DNA from: Vulcanimicrobiota bacterium
Lineage (GTDB): Bacteria; Eremiobacterota; Eremiobacteria; Baltobacterales; Baltobacteraceae
Assembly: GCA_030042755.1 (NCBI GenBank)
Contig: JASHZC010000025.1
Location: 1-25,642, forward strand
DNA length: 25,642 nucleotides
Reading direction: 5' to 3'
The translations under genes were made by a program, and so were the position numbers. The first letter of the stretch is position 1, and each line of letters opens with the position of its first letter. Below, piece by piece: positions 6,034 through 12,697 of this stretch. The notes below the pieces were generated by a model. It was not told where the DNA came from. It saw only the letters and a list, made by a program, of their open reading frames with translations, and ran no database searches.

Positions 6034-7564
6034 CATTCTGTTTCGCAACCCTCAAGACGAACCCGTCGCGTGGAAAAACGAACCGCCGCCTTTCTTCGCC
6101 GACCTTAACCTCGACCAAGTTTCGGATGCCCTTTTCACCGGACGAGAGGAGTACGATCTCAAGCCGATCTTCCACGCGCCGCTGAGAAGCGGCGAGGCCG
6201 TACGTTATCGTCACGAAGTTTTTCACGACCTCGAGGATCCCCGCACCTTCGAGACGATTGCGGCCTTCGGCAAGGCGATGCGTTCGGTGCGCAAGCAGTT
6301 GGAAACGGCATCGAAACTGTATTATCAGCACGAACGCGAGCGTTGGATCCTGGATGCCGCAGCCGTATACTGCGAAGAGGTGCAACGATTGCACCAGGCG
6401 CTTTTTGGCGGAAAGAACGAGTCCGAGGGCTTGCGCGCCTTCTGCGAACATCTGGGCCGCTATCTCAATTCTCCATCGTATGTCACGCTTGCAGCGTGTG
6501 TGGCTACATTGCGCGCGAAGCTTTCCGAAATCGAGTACTCCGTTCTCGTTGACGGCAATCGGCTAACGGTGCGGAATCCCCGCGGGGAGGCCGATCTCGT
6601 CGTTTCGGTCCAAGAGACGTTCGAGCGCTTCCGCGTGGGTGCGACCAAGAGCTACCTCTTGCAGTTCGCCGATCGCGGCGGCATGAATCACATCGAGGCG
6701 AAAGTCCTCGAGTTCGTGTCGCTGTTGCATCCCGAGGCGTTTGCGGAGCTCGACCGATTCTGCGAAGATCGGGCTTCCTTCATCGACGAATCCATTCGCC
6801 GCTTCGACCGCGACGTGCAATTCTACATGGCGTGCATCGAATATTCGCGCAGCCTCGAGCGAGCGCGTCTACCGACGTGCTATCCGTCGATCGCGGAGGA
6901 GAAGTCCGCGTTCGCGCGCGACGCCTTCGACGTCGCGCTGGCGAATCGTCTCATTGCAACAAACGGTAGCGTAGTCTGCAACGATTTTCGCCTAACTGGA
7001 CCGGAGCGCGTCTTGGTGGTTTCCGGGCCAAATCAGGGCGGCAAGACGACGTTCGCGCGTACCTTTGGACAGGTCCAGTACATGGCGGCGCTGGGGTGCC
7101 GGGTCTCCGGAAGCGCGGCTTCGGCATATCTATTCGACGAAATATTCACGCACTTCGAGCGTCAGGAAGATCCAACCGCACTGCGCGGTAAGCTTGAAGA
7201 CGACGTCGTCCGGATTCACGAAATACTCGAGCATGCGACGCCAAGCAGCATCATTATCCTCAACGAGATCTTTGCTTCGACCACTGCGCGCGATGCCGGC
7301 ATCCTCTCTCGCAGAATCATGGATCGTATTCTCGCGCTCGACGTACTGTGCGTTTGGGTCACCTTCATCGACGAACTGGCATCGCTGAGCGAAAAAACGG
7401 TCAGCGTCGTGGGATTGGTCGATCCGGCTAATCCGGACGTGCGAACGTTCAAGCTCGAGCGCCGGCCCGCAGATGGCCTCGCGTATGCCTTGTCGCTAGC
7501 AGAAAAGTACCGTCTCACGTATGGAGCGCTTCACGGGCGTCTGGTCAACGGGAGGGGCGGGTGA
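6020..7564 (+). CDS. MutS-like ATPase, first of a tandem pair
   Basis: A 514-residue protein with the MutS clamp/core helices (about residues 50-310) and the C-terminal MutS ABC-type ATPase domain. Walker A is GPNQGGKTT at 336-344. The Walker B region is SSIIILNEIFAST, with Asn415-Glu416 in place of the usual Asp-Glu. It lacks the N-terminal mismatch-reading domain (no FxE motif) and the MutS2 Smr nuclease domain, so it is not canonical MutS1 or MutS2. The ATG at 6020 overlaps the coiled-coil gene; the 3' end overlaps the second MutS-like gene as GTGA. The pair, each with its own ATPase site, probably forms a heterodimer. Under a fluoride riboswitch it may recognise a DNA or nucleic-acid structure, or may be a MutS-fold ATPase with another job. 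mutS-type genes have been reported before behind crcB-motif RNAs. Confidence 0.88.
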   Translation: MTFHSILFRNPQDEPVAWKNEPPPFFADLNLDQVSDALFTGREEYDLKPIFHAPLRSGEAVRYRHEVFHDLEDPRTFETIAAFGKAMRSVRKQLETASKLYYQHERERWILDAAAVYCEEVQRLHQALFGGKNESEGLRAFCEHLGRYLNSPSYVTLAACVATLRAKLSEIEYSVLVDGNRLTVRNPRGEADLVVSVQETFERFRVGATKSYLLQFADRGGMNHIEAKVLEFVSLLHPEAFAELDRFCEDRASFIDESIRRFDRDVQFYMACIEYSRSLERARLPTCYPSIAEEKSAFARDAFDVALANRLIATNGSVVCNDFRLTGPERVLVVSGPNQGGKTTFARTFGQVQYMAALGCRVSGSAASAYLFDEIFTHFERQEDPTALRGKLEDDVVRIHEILEHATPSSIIILNEIFASTTARDAGILSRRIMDRILALDVLCVWVTFIDELASLSEKTVSVVGLVDPANPDVRTFKLERRPADGLAYALSLAEKYRLTYGALHGRLVNGRGG

Positions 7565-9060
7565 AAGCGCTGCTGATGTATCGCGATCGCGATTTCGACG
7601 TGCAGCAGCCCATGCCGCCGAACGCCGACGATCTCGTGCAGGATTTGGGCTTGAACGAGCTCTTTTCCGCGATGGCGTCCGGAGATCGGTTGATTCTCGA
7701 GGTCGCGCGTTCGGCAGTTCTCAATTCGCTCTATGACGTCGACGCGATTGTCTATCGGCAGAACGTGTTGCGCGACGCGCTTGCCAATCCGCAGGTCGTT
7801 CGGAACCTCTACGCGCTTGCAGGCAAGGCGATCGAAAGTGAAAGCCGCAATTTTTGGGGGCTCCGAATTCGCCATGCCGCCTCGATTTTGCGACGGGCTA
7901 AGGACGTGCTCTGGATGTTTCTCGACAGCCTGCGCGAGCTGCGTTCAATTGCGCAGGATCACGGTAAGGCTTTCGAATCCGAAGGCTTCTCGCGCTTGTT
8001 TGCGATGCTCGAAGACCAGCTCGACGACCAATACTTGATGCGCCTTCGCGATCATCTGCAGCAGGTCGAATTCCCCGGCGGCATCCTCATGAGCGCGCGG
8101 CTCGGCGGCGGAAACCACGGCACCGACTACGTCCTGCGCGAACGAAACGATCCGAGCCGCAGCTGGTTCGAACGACTGTTTCCGGCAAGGGATGCTGGAT
8201 ACACGTACGAGGTGCACCCGCGCGACGAGAGCGGTGCGCGAGCCCTCTCGGAGCTGGGAGATCGCGGCGTCAATTTGGTAGCCGATGCTCTCGCGCAATC
8301 CGCCGACCACATCCTTGGGTTCTTCACGATGCTGCGGACCGAGATCGCGTTTTACGTCGGCTGTATCAACGTACGCGATCGGCTCGTGGCGATGGGCCAG
8401 CCGATCTGCTTGCCCGACGTATCGGAAGCTGGTACAGGTGTTCGCCGCTGCGAGGATATGTACGATCCCGTTCTGGCTCTTTCGGTCGCCGGACCGGTCG
8501 TAGGGAACGACTGCGATGCGAGCGGGAAAGCCACGATCGTAATAACCGGAGCCAACCAGGGCGGCAAATCGACGTTTCTGCGCGGCATTGGGTTGTCGCA
8601 ATTGATGCTGCAGTGTGGCGTGTTTGTGCCGGCAGCCTCGTACGCGGCGAGCCTGTGCAGCGGGATCTTTACGCACTACAAGCGTGAAGAAGACGACACG
8701 ATGCAAAGCGGAAAACTCGACGAGGAGCTTCGCCGGATGACCGTACTGGCAGACCGCCTACGGCCGAATGCGCTGGTGCTTTTCAACGAATCGTTCGCGG
8801 CAACCAACGATCGCGAAGGATCGGAAATTGCATACCAGATCGTATCCGCGCTCGCCGATTCGAACGTCCAGGTTGCTTTCGTCACGCATTTGTACGAGTT
8901 CGCTCATCGCATCTTCGATGAACGCGCAGAACAGAGCATATTTTTGCTCGCGCAACGGCGCGAGGATGGCCGACGAACGTTCAAGCTCTTGGAAGGCGAA
9001 CCGTTGCCGACGAGTTACGGCGAGGATATCTACGGGCGCGTTTTTGCGAATCGAGGCTGA
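7561..9060 (+). CDS. MutS-like ATPase, second of a tandem pair
   Basis: A 499-residue paralogue of the preceding protein with the same layout: helical core, then the MutS-type ATPase domain. Walker A is GANQGGKST at residues 330-338. The Walker B region is ALVLFNESFAATNDREGSE, with Asn409-Glu410 where most MutS proteins have Asp-Glu. The catalytic glutamate is kept and the magnesium-side aspartate is replaced in both copies, so this is a feature of the subfamily rather than random decay. The start is the GTG at 7561, overlapping the previous stop (GTGA). No mismatch-binding N-terminal domain is present. It is the last gene of the riboswitch operon and converges, with a 31-base overlap, on the minus-strand gene ending at 9030. 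No terminator is visible between them. Confidence 0.88.
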   Translation: MKALLMYRDRDFDVQQPMPPNADDLVQDLGLNELFSAMASGDRLILEVARSAVLNSLYDVDAIVYRQNVLRDALANPQVVRNLYALAGKAIESESRNFWGLRIRHAASILRRAKDVLWMFLDSLRELRSIAQDHGKAFESEGFSRLFAMLEDQLDDQYLMRLRDHLQQVEFPGGILMSARLGGGNHGTDYVLRERNDPSRSWFERLFPARDAGYTYEVHPRDESGARALSELGDRGVNLVADALAQSADHILGFFTMLRTEIAFYVGCINVRDRLVAMGQPICLPDVSEAGTGVRRCEDMYDPVLALSVAGPVVGNDCDASGKATIVITGANQGGKSTFLRGIGLSQLMLQCGVFVPAASYAASLCSGIFTHYKREEDDTMQSGKLDEELRRMTVLADRLRPNALVLFNESFAATNDREGSEIAYQIVSALADSNVQVAFVTHLYEFAHRIFDERAEQSIFLLAQRREDGRRTFKLLEGEPLPTSYGEDIYGRVFANRG

Positions 9061-9608
9061 GCGAAACAACGGCATCCGGGGTGAAACGGCGGAATCCATC
9101 GCTCCAAACGCGGTCGGATCCCCCACTGCATCGTACAACGCGAGCACGCCTCGTCATACCCGTGAACTTCGTAGCCGCTCGGCGTGAGATCGCGCGCTAC
9201 GCGATCGGCGTGATCGAGCATGCGTAACCAATGAGCGATGATCTCGATGAGATGCAAATCGACCGCGAGTTCCTGCGGCCCGGCAATCTCGCTCAGCGAA
9301 CCGGCTCGCATTCGCGTGATTCGCATGTCGAGCGGTAGCGATCGCCATGTTGCACTCGGCCACGCTCCGGACGGACCAAACGCAAAGTCCCAAAGGTGCG
9401 GCCGTTCTCCCGTAGCCTCTACGTACGAGCGAAACTCGCGCAGCGGAGGAAACCACAGATCGCCTCCTAGTAGCGCAGCGCCGACGTCTTGCTTTGCAAA
9501 CGGTCGTGCGACGCTTCGTCGCACAAACGCGCGAAGGTTACGATCGGTGGGGACGATCAGCTTCAGCGCGTCGTGCAAACGGCTAGTCGAATGCAGCCAC
9601 AATTGCAT
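9030..9608 (-). CDS. Protein of unknown function with CxxC and HPxCRC motif
   Basis: A 192-residue protein of no family I can name with confidence. The frame is open further upstream within the dynamin-like gene; I chose the ATG at 9608-9606 because the earlier part is read in the dynamin frame and the protein-like composition starts at MQLWLHSTSRL. The C-terminal third has CSRC, then PPFHPGCRCF near the end. This PPFHPxCRC pattern is typical of phage minor-head / SPP1 gp7-type domains and of some toxin-like domains, where it probably binds a metal. No other phage genes are nearby, so the resemblance may be shared metal-site chemistry. It overlaps the dynamin-like gene's 3' end by 26 bases and is therefore the third gene of that fluoride-riboswitch transcript. 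The ribosome site is weak. Confidence 0.6.
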   Translation of the reverse strand: MQLWLHSTSRLHDALKLIVPTDRNLRAFVRRSVARPFAKQDVGAALLGGDLWFPPLREFRSYVEATGERPHLWDFAFGPSGAWPSATWRSLPLDMRITRMRAGSLSEIAGPQELAVDLHLIEIIAHWLRMLDHADRVARDLTPSGYEVHGYDEACSRCTMQWGIRPRLERWIPPFHPGCRCFAQPRFAKTRP

Positions 9609-11214
9609 CGAGGATTCGTTCGTCGCGCTCGATTTCTCGAACGCGCAACCCAGCTTTGGTCTCGTCGCTGCTGTCGCTCGCATCCGCAAATGCGTCCTCG
9701 ACGAGTTTTCGCGCACCTGCGAGACGATCCCGGACGAGGCCGACGTTGGCCAGTCGCCATTCCAGCAAATAGCGCACGGCAGCCGAACGAATGCGGCCCT
9801 TCGATCGATCGAGCAATTCTATTGCGAGCGCATGAAATCGCTTGCGCAACGCTCGGGAGCGCAGCGGACCTGGAAGCGTTGCAAGAATGCCGCCGGTTAC
9901 GAGTTCCAGTCCCGTTGTGGGAACGGGCCCGCTCATGCGCGTCGCAGCTTCGCGCGCGCCGAATTCTTGTCGGTCGTCGTCGCTCGTTTCATCCCATTCC
10001 AGCCCCAATGCCTTGTTGCCGGCCTCCACAAAGCGCCGCTCCAATTCCGTCAGTAGCCGAAGCATCGAACGCTTGCGTTTGTCGATGCGGCGCTCCAGGC
10101 ACGAGGAGACTTGCGCCGACCACTCTCCCTCGTGCTGGGCAATGCGCGCGTGCAGTTCGCGCTCGCCTTGCGCTGGGCCACGAGCGACGAATCCTTCGAT
10201 CTCTCCGCGCATGACGGGCGCCGCCTGTTCGACGAGCGTGTCCAGTAACGCGTCGATCGAGACGAGCTCCTCTGAGGGAAACTGCTCGATCGCGCGGATG
10301 AGGTCGGCGCCGCGCTCGTCGATTTCGTCGGCAAGTTCTGCGAATACCGCGCGGGCGCGGTTACGCTTTTCTACCGGAAGCAGCGCGGCCGCTCGCCGAA
10401 GCTCCATGCTGCTGCGGATGCGAGACGCGAGGCGCTGCACGCGACGCGCACGCGATCGCCGCGCAAGCATTCGTCCGTTTTCGGTAACCGCTTGCGTAAT
10501 TGCCTCGCGTAAAGCGTCGACGCGCTCGTCAGGGAGCGTTCCGTTGACGGCGTGAAGCGGAACGTCGTGATGCAACGCGTCGCTCACCACGCTCCGCGTG
10601 AACGCGAGAACCTCCGGCTCTGCATCCGGCACGACGTCGATCTTCGCAACGACGACGATCACGCGATCTGCCAGGCCTTGCACTTCTCGTAGGAAGGTAA
10701 GTTCTTCGCTGGTGATCGGAGGCTCCGGGCCGGTGACGAAAAGAGCTAGATCGACGCGCTCGCTGGCTTCTTGCGCCGTTCGCGTATTGTGCGTCAGCGT
10801 CGAGCCGATACCGGGGGTGTCGATCAGCAGCATGTCATGAAGCAATGGAAGAGGGAGCGCAACGTCGACGTACGCAACGCCGAGTCTATTTCTCGGATTG
10901 CGCTCTTCCGTAACGTATGTCGAGATATCGGAGAGGTCCGCTGCGACCTCACGGCCGTCGTGATAATGAACGGTCAACGACGCGGTCTTTCCGTAACGGA
11001 TCCGCGTCGTCACACCCGTAAGCGGAAGACGTCCCGTCGGGAGCACGTTCTCGGCGAGAAGCGCATTGAGAAGCGTACTCTTTCCTCGCTTGAACTGACC
11101 GAGCACGGCAACGCTAGCGGTTTCGCCGACCGCCTGTTCGGTAACGAATGCAGCGTCTTGCTGCAGCAATGCGTCGCCGTAGATCCGAGCCAGCGCGGCG
11201 AGGTCGTCGCTCAT
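9583..11214 (-). CDS. Dynamin-like GTPase
   Basis: A 543-residue protein with an N-terminal large GTPase domain of the bacterial dynamin type. The G1 P-loop is GQFKRGKST (residues 39-47), G2 threonines are at TGVTT (66-70), G3 is DTPG (132-135), and G4 reads VVVAKID rather than NKxD. The rest is long, mostly helical and arginine/glutamate-rich, like dynamin stalks; there is a short hydrophobic, glycine-containing patch about 400-430 residues in (VTGGILATLPGPL) that could be the membrane paddle. Bacterial dynamins remodel or protect membranes and often come as pairs. Here the partner may be the unknown protein encoded upstream, whose stop overlaps this start as ATGA (11211-11214). It is controlled by the fluoride riboswitch before that gene. 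Confidence 0.88.
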   Translation of the reverse strand: MSDDLAALARIYGDALLQQDAAFVTEQAVGETASVAVLGQFKRGKSTLLNALLAENVLPTGRLPLTGVTTRIRYGKTASLTVHYHDGREVAADLSDISTYVTEERNPRNRLGVAYVDVALPLPLLHDMLLIDTPGIGSTLTHNTRTAQEASERVDLALFVTGPEPPITSEELTFLREVQGLADRVIVVVAKIDVVPDAEPEVLAFTRSVVSDALHHDVPLHAVNGTLPDERVDALREAITQAVTENGRMLARRSRARRVQRLASRIRSSMELRRAAALLPVEKRNRARAVFAELADEIDERGADLIRAIEQFPSEELVSIDALLDTLVEQAAPVMRGEIEGFVARGPAQGERELHARIAQHEGEWSAQVSSCLERRIDKRKRSMLRLLTELERRFVEAGNKALGLEWDETSDDDRQEFGAREAATRMSGPVPTTGLELVTGGILATLPGPLRSRALRKRFHALAIELLDRSKGRIRSAAVRYLLEWRLANVGLVRDRLAGARKLVEDAFADASDSSDETKAGLRVREIERDERILDAIVAAFD

Positions 11215-11822
11215 GCCAAGCTCCAGAAGGCAAGATCGAGCCGCGTCTTGATGATTCCCATCCGCTGCGATCCCGACGTAAGCACACGATCGAGAGCGAC
11301 GTCGATTCGCGCGACGAGTTCACGACGGACGCTTACGTGCAGGGTTTCGGTCCAAACCGCGATGTCGGAGTTGTTCTCCGGAGGCGCGGGCAGCGCACCA
11401 TCGTCGAACTCGAGGTGCACGATCGCAAACATCCGCGGTAAGGGATGTTTGGTCCGAATCGGATGCAGAGCCACCAGGTCCGAAGCGATTCCGGCCTCGG
11501 CGATACCAAGAAGGTTCGTGTACTCTCTGAAGCGGGCGCGTATACGCAGGTCGGCATTGGCGAAAACGCTCTGTGCGCACGTCGAAGCGATGCGCTCGAA
11601 TGCTTCGCGCCACAACGATCTTGCTAGATCTGCATCGAGAATAGAGCCGAAACCGCCGGCAAACTCCAGCGCCTCGCGCCGGGCTCGGTCGAGTGGCCGC
11701 GAGAGGAATCGTTCGATGTTGGCAGCGTCATCGGCGCAGCCGGCGACGAGCTGCGCGCGCGCGGTCCACTCTGCAGTGCGCAGACGCGCGAAAAGGGTTT
11801 CGACCTGGGCCATGTGCGACAT
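11211..11822 (-). CDS. Unknown protein, first gene behind a fluoride riboswitch
   Basis: A 203-residue soluble, mainly helical protein. No family is recognised. Features seen are an N-terminal helical half, a loop PIRTKHPLPRM, a short beta-like stretch MFAIVHLEFDDGALP, and a C-terminal helical segment. The start is the ATG at 11822-11820: AGGAG, ten bases upstream, is the 3' arm of the riboswitch terminator. A TTG six bases upstream and an ATG nine bases downstream are alternatives with poorer spacing. It overlaps the dynamin-like GTPase gene by ATGA, so the two are translated together and probably interact; it could be the regulator or membrane adaptor of that GTPase. This is a guess from position only. 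Confidence 0.75.
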   Translation of the reverse strand: MSHMAQVETLFARLRTAEWTARAQLVAGCADDAANIERFLSRPLDRARREALEFAGGFGSILDADLARSLWREAFERIASTCAQSVFANADLRIRARFREYTNLLGIAEAGIASDLVALHPIRTKHPLPRMFAIVHLEFDDGALPAPPENNSDIAVWTETLHVSVRRELVARIDVALDRVLTSGSQRMGIIKTRLDLAFWSLA

Positions 11823-11826
11823 TAAC

Positions 11827-11862
11827 AAAAAACTCCTGACCGCTTCGAGCGCTCGTCAGGAG
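11827..11862 (-). terminator. Riboswitch-controlled rho-independent terminator
   Basis: On the minus strand, CUCCUGAC (11862-11855) and GUCAGGAG (11840-11833) form a perfect 8-bp stem, with a loop that itself contains GAGCGCUC. Six U residues follow (11832-11827). The 5' arm shares GCUCC with the fluoride aptamer pseudoknot, so the two folds exclude each other. The 3' arm contains the AGGAG used as ribosome site for the gene starting at 11822. Confidence 0.9.
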
Positions 11863-11909
11863 CCATCAGCCATGTTCTCGGCGTTCCACGGGGAGCTCCA
11901 TCCCCACTC
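11827..11909 (-). promoter_or_regulatory. Fluoride riboswitch (crcB motif), transcriptional ON switch
   Basis: Read on the minus strand. P1 is GGGG (11905-11902) with CCCC (11893-11890), around AUGGAGCU. Next come AACGCC and a short P3, GCC/GGC (11882-11880 with 11871-11869), and then UGAUGGCUCCUGAC. GCUCC (11863-11859) pairs with GGAGC (11899-11895) as the pseudoknot. All core elements of the fluoride aptamer are present. Without fluoride the GCUCC strand enters the terminator at 11827-11862; with fluoride the aptamer holds it and transcription continues. The aptamer starts only about 37 bases after the stop of the HAD gene on the same strand, so it may be reached by read-through from that gene. 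UAGAUU at about 11915-11920 is a possible own -10 box. Confidence 0.92.
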
Positions 11910-11945
11910 AATCTACTTCTCAGCCTGAGCGCCACCGCCCTCCGG

Positions 11946-12560
11946 CTACCATCGTGCCGGAGGCCACCGCTCCAGGATGTCGACGAATTTTCGGAACGAT
12001 CGAAATGAACGCTTTCCCGAAAGGAACGATTCGAGTTCGCTCGCGCTCTTTGCGTACACGCTGGTTGCAGCGAGTGCAGCTTCGAAGTCCGAGCGATCGT
12101 CGCCGATCACGATCGCTTTCACTCCTCGTTGGAGCGCTCGTTCGACGTATCCCCGCTTGTCGATCCCGGCCGGACTTTCGTCGCGAAAATGAACGCGCCA
12201 GCCGTTCGTGTCGAACTCGGCGGCATTCCCAATGACCGGTACGTAGACGCCGCGTCGAGCGAGATAGCGTTCGACCAACTCCTCGATGCCCGACGTCAGT
12301 ACCAAAAGTTCGATGCCGGCGTCCTCGCATGCGCGTTGAAAGTCCGGGAACGTTTCATCGAATTTCAGGCCTTCCTCGACGCAACGCTCTGCTTCGTCGC
12401 GATCGAAGCGCACCGCCCGCGCGCGCCGCGCGATTTCGCTGCGATATCCGCGGTCGCTGCCCGATCCGCTTCCAAGCTCCGCATCAGAAACGGCGACGAG
12501 GTAATCCAACATGTCGCGGTCGACGATGGTCCCGTTGAAATCGCAAAGCGCCACGATCAT
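11946..12560 (-). CDS. HAD-superfamily phosphatase-like protein
   Basis: A 204-residue HAD-fold protein, similar in size to MtnX/phosphoserine-phosphatase-type enzymes. Motif I is DFNGT at residues 7-11: the nucleophile Asp7 is present, but the second aspartate, normally the acid/base, is Asn9. Motif II is the serine/threonine of LLVLTSGIEE, motif III the lysine of GIDKRGYVE, and motif IV GDDRSDFEAA. The helical cap lies between residues 15 and 75. The Asn suggests slow or altered phosphate-ester hydrolysis, or another reaction type; the substrate is unknown. The start at 12560 has GAGG eight bases upstream. It lies between two fluoride riboswitches, antisense to the one at 12620 and upstream of the one at 11909, so it may be the first gene of the dynamin transcript. 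Confidence 0.85.
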   Translation of the reverse strand: MIVALCDFNGTIVDRDMLDYLVAVSDAELGSGSGSDRGYRSEIARRARAVRFDRDEAERCVEEGLKFDETFPDFQRACEDAGIELLVLTSGIEELVERYLARRGVYVPVIGNAAEFDTNGWRVHFRDESPAGIDKRGYVERALQRGVKAIVIGDDRSDFEAALAATSVYAKSASELESFLSGKRSFRSFRKFVDILERWPPARW

Positions 12561-12619
12561 CGTGCCAACCTCAGAAGGGATCTCTTCTCCAACGTGCGAA
12601 GGGGCGCCTCAATTAAACC

Positions 12620-12697
12620 ACAAAGCGATGGAGCTCGCTTAATGCCCTGAGGGCTGATGGCTCCTACTCACTACTGCTGAGTATGGGAGCCTTTTTT
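12620..12697 (+). promoter_or_regulatory. Fluoride riboswitch (crcB motif) heading the Ehr-like complex and crcB operon
   Basis: P1 is AGCG (12624-12627) with CGCU (12636-12639), around AUGGAGCU. P3 is GCCC/GGGC (12644-12647, 12651-12654). Then comes UGAUGGCUCCUACUCA, whose GCUCC (12660-12664) pairs with GGAGC (12630-12634). This matches the fluoride aptamer consensus closely, including the ending GGCUGAUGGCUCCUAC. The platform is the terminator at 12659-12697, making it a transcriptional ON switch. The same operon ends in the fluoride channel gene crcB. The AATTAA at 12611-12616 is the only -10-like element upstream; I see no clear -35. Confidence 0.95.
12659..12697 (+). terminator. Riboswitch-controlled rho-independent terminator
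   Basis: GGCUCC (12659-12664) plus ACUCA (12666-12670) pair with UGAGU (12678-12682) and GGAGCC (12686-12691), with a small internal loop. Six U residues follow at 12692-12697. The 5' arm is the aptamer's pseudoknot strand. The 3' arm holds GGGAG (12685-12689), eight bases before the GTG at 12698, so read-through also exposes the ribosome site. Confidence 0.9.

Noticed and set aside
10771..11928. 385-codon plus-strand frame opposite the dynamin-like and unknown genes
   Set aside because: Its composition is arginine/serine-rich, typical of an antisense shadow, and it crosses the riboswitch terminator.
12683..12697. ATG at 12683 as start of the NuoH-like gene
   Set aside because: It lies within the riboswitch terminator stem and lacks a ribosome site; the GTG at 12698 has GGGAG at the right distance.
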